From contig CM036756.1 of assembly GCA_020796225.1 (NCBI GenBank), positions 64,409,644 through 64,473,643 on the forward strand: 64,000 nt of DNA. The letters run 5' to 3'. Of the stretch, positions 21,965-32,762 are shown in pieces. How positions within the stretch are numbered: position 1 is the first letter of the stretch; each line of letters begins with the position of its first letter. Source of the DNA: Arion vulgaris (Eukaryota > Mollusca > Gastropoda > Stylommatophora > Arionidae). Position numbers and translations under genes: made by a program. Under the pieces are notes generated by a model. That model searched no databases. It saw only the letters and a list, made by a program, of their open reading frames with translations, and was not told where the DNA came from.

Positions 21965-22406
21965 GAATCTATACAGTGAAAACATCATGCGACATATAGA
22001 AGGAAAGGTAGGAATAACAGTTGGCGGACAAAACATGAACAATCTAAGATATGCTGAAGACGCAGTACCCATTATGACAACGGAACACGATCTACAAGAC
22101 ATGAAAGACATAATAGTGAGAAGAAGGTAAAAGAAAGGCAAGATTTGGAGGCAGAGATCAACAATATAAAGAAGATCTGGAGGGAGCTGCAGTAGATAGC
22201 TAGAGATAGGAAGGCTTGACATGAGCCTATGCGCCAATCCGGGTTAAAAGGCAGAGAGAGTGAGATAGGAGTAGTTAAGAAACAAGAACCACTACAATGC
22301 AATATCAAAATAAATAAAACAATACTGCAACAAGTCCATGGATTCATATTTCTGGGAGTATTCATAACATATGATGTATATGTGCAACAGAGATTAGGAG
22401 TAGAAT

Positions 22407-22517
22407 CATCATCAAGGTGCGTATCCTTTATAGGACGTTGCTCTCTTTGCAGCACATATGAAATTCACTCTGTCTCTAGCCAGTTCACCCACTTCGTCGA
22501 TGGTCATATTCATGGTC
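22407..22517 (-). mobile_element. 111-bp truncated LINE insertion
   Basis: Bracketed by GGAGTAGAAT at 22397-22406 and 22518-22527. The insert is the reverse of the fragment type at 20020-20115, with the (ATC)n tail on the left. Confidence 0.7.
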
Positions 22518-22749
22518 GGAGTAGAATAGAAAGCAGCTATTAAGAAAATGAAACATATATTGTGCGGGAATTCACTACTAACGACACTGCGAAAAAAGTG
22601 CTATACTTAACCAATACTTATATGTGACTGTGGCTCATGGACAATAAACAAACAAGAGATCAGTTGCAAATAAACAAGATCATTAGAAATGTGGTCATTT
22701 TCCATGCGTGATTCTGTGTGTGTTATTTTTAGTTCGCCTGCTTGAATTT

Positions 22750-23001
22750 AGGCGTAGTCATTTACTGTAGCTTAAGCGGCAGTAAGCTTGATAACCATGC
22801 AAGCGTACCTGGTTCAAACTCAGCGGCACGCAGTTTGGAAGCAAATCGTTTCCGTGGGGTTTTATGAAAGGTAAAAATAGGCATCACCGTTCAGAAAGCA
22901 ATGGCAAACTGCTGAACGTATAAGTGGTGCCTAGAAGATCAACTACTCGTTTGCTGTGGTTGATGGCTACGTCCTGTAAAGGATATGCCATGATTTTCAT
23001 T
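22750..23001 (+). mobile_element. SINE-E copy
   Basis: Head GTAGCTTAAGCGGCAGTAAG, GTACCTGGTTCAAACTC, tail GGATATGCCATGATTTTCAT. Confidence 0.65.
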
Positions 23002-23449
23002 TCATTCATTGCGCATAATATGGCGCCTCTGACTGATTTTTACGTGAAGGCTTGCTTTCTCTTATCATCAGTACCATTCTCAATTTAGACGAGCCTTAAT
23101 CTGACTTCAGGGGCAGTTATAATTTTTATAATACAACTTCGATTTAGCATTTTGTGTTGATTTTAAAACGAATTCGTCTATATACACCAATACTGGAATG
23201 CGAGGTCACGTGGTACAGTTGTGGTCTGATTTCCCATAAATATTACCTGAGTCCGAAGGCCCATAAGTTTATAGTTGGCTTTGGTTGAACACTACCTGAG
23301 TAGGAATCTCCGTAGCACTAATCCTAGCACTACACGCCTAGAGCTGTTGGAGGTTTCTGAGTTTTAAAGTAAACCTGGTGCCCCCCTTCCTGCACTATAG
23401 AAAAAAGAGTGACAATTCATAATTCCTGGGGCTCGAAGAAGAAGAAGAA

Positions 23450-23735
23450 AAGTGCCGCGTTAGTGTAGTAGATAGGGTCATTGTTTCACAGGCCAGTAGT
23501 ACCGGGATTAAATTCCCCAGTGGAATGTGAATTTTGTATCTACCATAACGACTCTCAGGTCGACCAAACCACAATTGCGTACCAGAGAAACACTGGAAAA
23601 TAAAGGTGGCCGGAGTGATGTTGAGCACATCCCCCAAACACACCTACACACTCGTGATGTTGAGCACATCCCCCAAACACACCTACACACTCGTGATGTT
23701 GAGCACATCCCCCAAACACACCTACACACTCAACT
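23450..23735 (+). mobile_element. tRNA-like SINE relative with a 39-bp triplication
   Basis: The head is GCGTTAGTGTAGTAGATAGG and a loose B box follows. The end segment GTGATGTTGAGCACATCCCC is present three times with period 39 (23615, 23654, 23693). It shares CTCTCAGGTCGACC with SINE-F. Confidence 0.5.
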
Positions 23736-24061
23736 ATATATATATATATATACATGAACAACAAAATAATATTTTTGGTAATAATCTTTAATGTGTAGGG
23801 TAAGAATATAATGGTACATTTGCAGAGATAGAAGCCTATATATGAACATTAACAACAGAGGCTGCTATACAAACTGTATAAGATTTGACAATGAGTTTAA
23901 GAAAATTCATGACGCACAGATCAAGAAATCTATCAATAAAGTTGAAATAATTCAACACCAATATAGATACCTCTGTATCTTTATAATGTATTATGATAAT
24001 TTAAAATTTAGAAAAATAATCAGATGTCAACTATGCTTCTTAAGGAACTCTTTAGTACATT

Positions 24062-24309
24062 GTGGTATATAGGGCAATACAGTGTTATTAGGCCTGTATT
24101 TTTCATTGACCACCGGCACACGATGGGTGAGGTGGTCAGCATCACACCGGCCGCCTTTACTTTCCCAGAGCATGTTTAGTACCTAGTTGAGGCTGGGTCA
24201 ACCTGAGAGCCGTCGCGGTTGGGAAAAATTTCACGCCCAGTGTGGGAGTTGAACCCGGACCACCAGTCCTGAGAAGCGAGTTCACTAACAACTACACTAC
24301 CACGGCTCT
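24062..24309 (-). mobile_element. SINE-F copy
   Basis: Reverse copy. The tRNA-like head at the right is CGTGGTAGTGTAGTTGTTAG with B-box-like GGTTCAACTCC. The left end is TATATAGGGCAATACAG. Confidence 0.65.
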
Positions 24310-24728
24310 CAACTGTGCTTTGACAGTGCTCAAATTTCTTTTAAAGTTGATAAAATATATTTCAGATAATCTATGCTAACATTTATTTTGTCCTTTTGAT
24401 AACAGAAGTATCAGGAGATCTCAAAGTTTATTTAAAATATAAGGAAGACTGTAGTAAAACTATCAAAAGCTAAATATGAGTACATCACAAAGTATAATGT
24501 TACAAAAGACATGAACAAAGTAAATCTTTCACCTGAAACGATGTTATCAAACATGAAACACATTAGAATTTGTGCTGATTTGTTGTCTATTAACTCATTC
24601 ACCTTTCTGAGCGGATATACTGGTTCGCAGTATTGTTTAAGGTGACACAAAGCCAGTGTACTGACCAATTCAGTATACATTGCAATATAGCTGCATCCAG
24701 AAGTAAAAACAAATTAGGGAGAAAAAGG

Positions 24729-24957
24729 GTTAAAACCTTTTAGCTGATAGGACGTTTATATACGTTTTTCCCATTCACTTCTAAAGATGCATTAACACGT
24801 CTGTTATTATCTCTCCTCTGTGGGCTAAAGACGTGTTAACACTTTATACATTGCTACTGTCACTGCTATAGGCGTACCTTCCGTTTGTACCTAGAAACAA
24901 AGAGTAGCTAATTTTAGCTCAGCCTTCGGAAAGTATTTAGCAGCGAAAGGGTTAAAA
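24729..24957. mobile_element. Possible piggyBac-like MITE
   Basis: TTAA lies at both ends. Inward sequences AACCTTTTAGCTGATAG and, reversed, CCCTTTCGCTGCTAAA are loosely inverted. Weak; listed for completeness. Confidence 0.25.
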
Positions 24958-25004
24958 CATGCCCTAATTTATGTATTACTTTTCTCTTCCATGACATGTT
25001 AATT

Positions 25005-25242
25005 GAATATCTTTTACAGGACTTTGCGAATCAAACCCAGCTTTTTAACGCTGTTTGTGATTTTTCTAGGCATTATTACGTTCCGTAATTTGCCATTGCT
25101 TTCTGAACGGGTGATGCCATCGTCTTTTTGATAAAAGTCCGCGAGAAACAATTTGCCACCAAACTGTCCGCAGCGTGATTCGAATTCAGAATGGCGGGTT
25201 TAATAAACCAAGTCACTATCTCCTAAGCCACAGACGCCACCA
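25005..25242 (-). mobile_element. SINE-E variant copy
   Basis: Contains TTTGCCATTGCTTTCTGAAC and TTCTAGGCATTATTACGTTC. The same variant occurs at 35066-35301. Confidence 0.6.
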
Positions 25243-25842
25243 TATGTTATCCATGACATAAGTATCAAAGTTTCAATTTTTCTACAAATGTGTATGTAAT
25301 ATAGCTTCAAAAAGTATCAAAATAACAACAATGCATTATGCAGATTCAAAATTGTGCTAAACAGAAAATAGAGTCATTTCATTATTTTGATCAAATCTGA
25401 CGGTCATACAAAGTTGACCATAATGTTGACCAAATATTAGTTCTTATGAGATCCGCTTTCGTGTCCACATGTCTTTTTAAATATCAGGAGTGGTGTTAGT
25501 TGTCCCAGTACCTGGTCAGCCTTAACGTAATGTATGTTGATTTTTGTATCTCTTTGTGCAACCGATACGAAAATTTCATCTGAGGTATTTCAACTGACTT
25601 ATTTGTGTGATGACTGTGTTTTCTAGTTTTATTGCCTGTCTGCCTATCACTATTGTCGCTGTCACACACTAACTACCAAATTCCGCAGTTTGCGTCTGTT
25701 TCCTTTTCCGGTTGCCCATGTGACACATACTATGCCATGATTCGATTAATTATTAAATTAGATCTAAAAGTTCATTAACCGATTCTGATTGCGACCGACT
25801 CTGAATATAATCTGTCATATCCTGTAAGTTTGCGTAGGAAAT

Positions 25843-26005
25843 CATTCTTCTTCTGCGAACGTCCCATATCGACCACTTATTAAATCATTTTTGTGGTTTA
25901 AATGTGATCTGAACCTAAGAGCGAATGTACGTTGTGCCAGTTATGTGCCTATGGGTGCCTAGACCAGCACATCGATTTCTTGTCACGCTTTTTATTTACT
26001 AGGTA
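25843..26005 (-). mobile_element. SINE-B 3' part
   Basis: Reverse copy: TTCTTCTTCTGCGAACGTCC, AAGAGCGAATGTACGTTGTG, ending at TTTATTTACTAGGTA where it is truncated. Just downstream of CABP-2. Confidence 0.6.
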
Positions 26006-26260
26006 CCATTCATCTAAAACGTTACATGATATTCTGCAAATTCATTAACAAAAACAGCAAAGAAAAACTACAGCCTAATGTATACATTCGCAAATAGAAA
26101 GAAAAAAGTCAATACAAATTACTTTAACCACTTTGTGTTTTTTCCTGTGGTAGTTAGTTAGTATATGTGCTAAACGAAAACATATATACTAATATGTGAA
26201 AGAACTTAAAACAGTAATAAAATATTGAATGACTGTCTTAAAGTATCTCTATTCACATAT

Positions 26261-26459
26261 TTAAGTGGACGCGTTAAAGAACTCTTCCAGGGTAATCTTA
26301 TTATCATTATTTGGATCTATTTGTTGAAGTAAGTCTTTAATCTCCTGCTCTGACATGTCAAAACCAGATTCTTTGATAACATTAGCAAATTCTTTTTGAT
26401 CTAACCAGCCACTGTTATCCGCATCATGTTTTTTGAAAATGCATGTCAGTTCTTTGATG
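26261..26459 (-). CDS. CABP-2 third coding exon (EF-hands 3 and 4, stop)
   Basis: The minus-strand acceptor ATTCCATTTCAG comes before 26459. The first base completes an Asn codon (77), followed by 65 codons and TAA at 26263-26261. It contains loops 89-100 and 125-136. Downstream sequence is AT-rich with no clear AATAAA. Confidence 0.89.
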
Positions 26460-26759
26460 CTGAAATGGAATAATCACAAACATCAATATTAAGCACACAA
26501 AATCTCAGAACAAATTAGACGTTTTTGACACACACAAAAATAGAAATGAGAAAATTATGAATACATCTCTCTTTCTCTCACTCTAAATATATATCAGAGG
26601 CGGCTCGTCATTAAGGGCCAGTGGGGGCGGGGCCTACCAAAAATTATGTGTGAGGTGTATTTATTGTTTTATGAATTATAAAATAATAACATAAATCCAT
26701 GATTTTTCCAAACATATTTGTCTGGCCCCACCAGCAAAAATGGTCACGAGCCGCCACTG

Positions 26760-26793
<34 letters not shown>

Positions 26794-29700
26794 CTACTAT
26801 ATATATCTACTATATATATCTACTATATATATCTACTATATACATCTATATATATATATATATATGGCCTTTTCGTCTTTACAGACGGTCAATTGGCAAG
26901 TGTTTCACTGTGACAACTTCTACTATATATATATATATATTCTCTTCCTATATATATTATATTCCCTTTTGACACACAGACTGACTTCCATCAGAGAGTT
27001 CCATTGTTGTCGTTCTGTTTCCTATCTACTAATCATATGACGGACAAAGATCAAACATATCACAAAGAGTGATTAAAATTGGTCGTAAAGAACGAACGCA
27101 CAGAAGAAGAAGATACAAAGGGCTACAATTTTTCAACTCTTTTTTCACAGTTGTTTTCCAAGTTTCCTTTGGACTTTCAAGCCCCCATTTCTTGTATACT
27201 GGAGAGCTGTTCTAGCCAATGCCTCTACTTCATATGCCCATTTCTTTTTCTTCTTCGCGATCACTGCTTAGACTGATGTACCAGATTTTTCCATAATTCT
27301 TATTCATGTGGAAATCTGATTCATGCAGCCTTTAGCAGCGGTGTGTTTTTCGTCACATCTTCAACGCCATCTGAAGCTCTGGTGCTTATCCTTGGGCGAT
27401 GTGTCCGGTTTTAGTCAGCGTTTACTGGGTTCGCTTTCCGTTAGCCTTTGGCTGTTCCCAGCCTACCTGCAAAGCAGCAGGTTATATGCCCATTTCATGT
27501 CCACTGGAGAGCTGTTCTAGCCATTGCCTCTACTGTCATATGCCCATACGGCCTGCGAACTCGAGTAAAAAATCTAGGAAATAAGACACCAACAGCCACG
27601 TGACCTCGCATTCCAGTATTGTTGAATATATGCGAACGAATTCCTTTTAAAATCAACACAACATGCTAAATCAAGGTTACATTATGTAACAAGTTAAGTT
27701 TAACAATAAGGAATATCAATATTATTAATATTTTACATCAATAAATAATCATAGACTCAAAAAATTGAGTAAAATTGCATAAAAACTTGGTTATTGGTTA
27801 CTAAACTGACGTCATTGCACTCCGGGCAGACCCATAGGTGCTCAGTCTCCAACAACAGATATCGAAGAGTATGCATACTGATGTTTCCTGTGGCTCGCTG
27901 ATTAAACACACCTCTCACTCTGCCTCTCAGGCATCCAGTTCGACTTGAACAACAGGTAACTCCAAACTGCCTAAATAGCTTGATCGATTCAACATCGATT
28001 TTAGTGTCCTCATCCAACAGACAGTCGTGAAGAGACCGAAGAATATACCCCTTATCCATCTTCAACTCCCCAACAATCGATGCCGTTGATGCAAGCCTAT
28101 CTGCTCTCTCATTATCGTAAACACCTGCATGCCTGCGACACATAAAAGCTTGTAGTATTCTATAAACAGAGCCGTGTCGTGGCTATAATACAGAGAGGCG
28201 GTCGCATCAGACGGCACCGTATAGATAAGTTTATACAGTGGCGGCTCGTGGTCATTTTTGGTGGTAGGGGCCAGACAAAAATTTCGGAAAAATCATGGTT
28301 TTAGGCTAGGTTTATATTTTAGTATTTACTATTATTTGTCTATTCCGAAAGTTATTCCTCTTTACTATAATGATTTGGCGCCGCATGCGCAAATAACAAA
28401 CGGGACAACGTTGCGTCAGGGTAAGTGAGCTTGCACTGATCAAGACCCTACTCCACCTCCTCGTGGTGACCCTGGAAATAGACAAAGATCATGTCTGGCT
28501 AAGTGGGTAAGGGTCGAGAGAGAGCTACTCTGGTATAGGTAATAAAGCAAACGCAGACACGCCTCTTGGGTCCTAAATACTAGTGAATGCACGCATCTTC
28601 TGCCGATGTCTAATGAAAAAGTTACATAAATGCAAAGCAAATGTAAGAAGTAACAACGTACGAATCGCTTGTAAGCGTATACTCTCATCCTGATTCAATG
28701 GTCAATCATAATTACCAGCTCTCATTGCTAGAAAGTCGGACACTCTCCCCCACGCACTATAGGCAAAATGGTGAAAACTCATAATTCCTGGGGTTCAACA
28801 ACAACTAAAATATATACCATATAACTAAGGTACAAAAGAAATCCCTACAACCTACCGTTGACCACAGTCCTTCACCATGAAATAGCAAACAATAAAAAAA
28901 ACCAAAAAAACTTTGCTTTTCTTCACTGACAGTTAACCACGATTTTTTACTAAAACACTTATTATTGAAAGTCCTCTTTTTCTTGTCATCTTGTTGCACA
29001 TATACAAAGCTATTTGGTTGATGTGCACCTAGCCGTTTAATTTCAAGCTTTTCTTCTATCTTTAACGAAGGAAACGGATTTCGTAATAAATAATCCACTT
29101 GATTCATTTTGAATTTCGAGTAGCCACAACTTCAAAAGTAGGTCACAGCTTGTCAGTGGCAAACGAGTGTGCCTTGTAGAAGTCATATGTATATTGAATA
29201 CGAAACGAACGATTACCATTAACGATTATAACAATAGTTAGTTACATATTTCTATTAATGCATATCCTTTTTTACTATTTTATATATAATTTGTGATTCA
29301 ATCGATAATTATACAAAGTACTATTTAATCAAGAGTCGTCGTTTAACTGTTAATTGGTTGATCGCGTGGAATTTAGCTTCCGGTGAATAAAATTACATAA
29401 ATTGTTTTGGCAATTATTATTAAAGGTAGCGGTCAAAGGTCAGAGGTCGCAATGTTACATCGTCAGTAGAGAATTTAAAACGACCCGATAAAACATAGTG
29501 CGCTGATATATACGTCAAGTATATAGAGAGAAGCTGAATTTGAGACGTATATACCTAGTTTTTATCCTTCGTTATTTATATATATTATGATTGTTATATT
29601 ATTATGATTGTTATATTATTATGATATAATATTTATATTTTAGTGTTAAATATTCAACTTTCAAAGCTAATCAGTGTCAAGTTAACAATAATAATTACGA

Positions 29701-32131
29701 ACAAAATTTGTTTAAATAATAAGTACACGTTAACTATTTTTGATTTGGTAGGCATGTTCTTACTGGCCCCTAATGACCATGGGTGTATACTAATTGGAGG
29801 AAAAATATGTTGAATTTTAGATTTCAGAATGTGTGTGATATTTTAGCGCTATATATCAACTTTCAAAGCTAATCAGTATCCTGTTGAAAGTAATAATTAT
29901 AAACAAAAATGTCTGAAATAATAAGTACACGTTACTCAATATTTTTATGGGGCCTGGCCCCACTGACCCTTAATAACGAGCCGCCTCTGAGTTTATAGTT
30001 GGCTCTGGACACTTACACTTAAAAATATCGGGCATATCCTTTACAGGACGTTTCCATCAACCACAGTCAACGAGTCGTTAATTTTATAGGCACCACTTAT
30101 ACGTTCAGTAGTTTGGACAAATACACTACAGTTGTGAATATACTTACTTTTCCTCAATTGCCTCTAAACCTTTAATGAACTCTTCTAATGTGATCTTGTT
30201 GTCCCCTTTGTCTCCATCAAAAGAAATGAATACATGCTGGTTTGAAAAGAAATCAATGTTATTCAACTTAAATAATAAGTTAACAATTGAATGATATAAC
30301 TTATGTCTATGATACTTCTTCTTCTAACACATTCTCTCTCTCTATCAATGTTATTCAACTTAAATAATATGTTAACAATTGAATGATATAAGCTATGTCT
30401 ATGATACTTCTTCTTCTAACACATCTCTCTCTATCTCTATCTCTATCTCTCTCTATCTCTCTCATCTCTATCTCTATCAATGTTATTCAACTTAAATAAT
30501 ATGTTAACAATTGAATGATATAAGCTATGTCTATGATACTTCTTCTTCTAACACATCTCTCTCTCTCTCTCTATCTCTATCTCTCTATCAATGTTATTCA
30601 TCTTAAATAATATGTTAACAATTGAATGATATAACTTATGTCCATGATACTTCTTCTTCTAACACATCTCTCTCTCTCATCTCTATCTCTATCAATGTTA
30701 TTCAACTTAAATAATAAGTTAACAATTGAATGATATAACTTATGTCTATGATACTTCTTCTTCTAACACATCTCTCTCTCTCTATCTCTATCTCTCTATC
30801 AATGTTATTCAACTTAAATAATAAGTTAACAATTGAATGATATAACTTATGTCTATGATACTTCTTCTTCTAACACATCTCTCTCTCTCTCTATCTCTAT
30901 CTCTCTATCAATGTTATTCAACTTAAATAATAAGTTAACAATTGAATGATATAACTTATGTCTATGATATTTCTTCTTCTAACATCTTTTCTCTCTCTCT
31001 ATCTCTCTATCAATGTTATTCATCTTAAATAATAAGTTAACAATTGAATGATATAACTTATGTCCATGATACTTCTTCTTCTAACACAACATATCGACCA
31101 CTTGTTAATCACTCTCTGAGATTGGTATATAATTTAAGCCTGAGATATTGTATTGTATGATTTAAACCTGCTATTGTAAGCAGGCATTGAAGTGGGATGC
31201 AAAGAGTTCAAGAAAGAGAGGTCGACCTAAGGAGACCCTGAAGCGAACTTTGCTGAGAGAGGCAGGAAATATCGGTCTTAGTTCCATGGAGGAGATTGAG
31301 CGAGTTGCCCAGGATAGGCGGTATGGAGAAATTACTTGCAGGCCCTATGTAACGTATAACGGTACTAGAGGAATTATTATTGTACGTTGTGACAATTATG
31401 AGCCTACCAGAAGGCCAGCACATCTGATTTCTGCGACGTTATTTATTTACTGGGGTAGCATCCTTAGCCACCCCCCCCTACCTCAGTCGCCTATTACGAC
31501 ATGCATTATAGGTCGCATTGTTACTATTCTTTGCTCCCCTAGAAAGCCCCGACAACACACGGGTGGGATTACTGTAATCAAAATGGTAGAAGGAAATAAA
31601 AAAGAGAAAAGGCATGTCAATGTATACGAAACGCAATGATTTTAAAGGTACAGAAGACGGTGAAAGGAATGTATGTGGACATAATTTGCATGTATGTCTC
31701 TGTGGCGCAGAAGTTAGGTGTTCGCCCCTCGTGCCAAAGGTAACTGGTTCTCTCCCTTGTAGAGCAATCTAGATATTTTTCCTGATTTCAGTGTAGGTTA
31801 GATCGAGTTTCTAGTCCTATCGGAGACGGACGATACAATTTAGATCCCGTGTTCAATTTAAGCACGTAAAAAGAACCATTGGCATTCAAAATCGAAAAGG
31901 GCAGGCTGGAAAGCAGCTGCCCGGAAAAAAATTAATTAGAAAATATTAAAATTCCTTCAAAAATATCTTCACCATCTTCAAAATGACATCGAGGACCTTT
32001 GCCGGTGCTACGAAGTTCGTGCACTGCAGCTGAGATCTTCCTGGTTAAGAAAGAGATTGGAGCACACATGGTTATTCACCAAAGTGTAATGATGATGGTT
32101 CTATCAATCAATCTCTCTCTATCTCTATCTA

Positions 32132-32170
<39 letters not shown>

Positions 32171-32681
32171 ATCTCTATCTCTATCTCTCTCTATCTCTAT
32201 CTCTATCTCTATCTCTCTATCTCATCTTATCTCTCTCTCTCTCTATCTCTCTTCTCTATCTCTCTCATCTTCTATCTATCTCTCTATCTCTATCTCTCTC
32301 TATCTCATCTCTATCTCTATCTCTATCTCTCTCTATCTATTCTCTCTATCTCTATCTATCTTCTCTCTCTCATCTCTATCTCTCTATCTCTATCTCTATC
32401 TTCTCATCTCTCTATCTCTTCTATCTCTATCTCACTCTATCTCTCATCTATCTCTATCTCTCTATCTCTATCTCTATCTTCTCATCTATCTCTATCTCTC
32501 ATCTCTATCTTCTCTATCTCTATCTCTCTATCTATCTCTATCTATCTCTATATCTCTCATCTCTATCTCTCATCTATCTCTATATCTCTCATCTATCTCT
32601 ATCTCTTCTCTATTCTCTCTATCTATCTCTATCTATCTCTATCTATCTCTATCTCTCTCTATCTATCTCTATCTATCTCTA

Positions 32682-32726
<45 letters not shown>

Positions 32727-32731
32727 CTCTA

Positions 32732-32762
<31 letters not shown>

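Larger units (their letters stand above)
21195..22560 (+). mobile_element. LINE-theta RT domain, broken by two insertions
   Basis: RT motifs appear in order: [30 protein letters not shown], (insertion), SENIMRHIEG, then NLRYAEDAVPIMTTEHDLQD. The last holds the catalytic YxDD region as YAED, so a key Asp is changed. Later the frame has QQVHGFIFLGVFIT. Frameshifts, the YAED change and two insertions show a dead element. Confidence 0.75.

Noticed and set aside
23842..24072. 76-codon + frame in unique-looking sequence
   Set aside because: AT-rich composition, no recognisable family and no splice partners.
27757..28143. A host RNase H gene
   Set aside because: The HAGV..NERADRLAS motif sits in a multi-copy LINE-delta tail that begins mid-domain.
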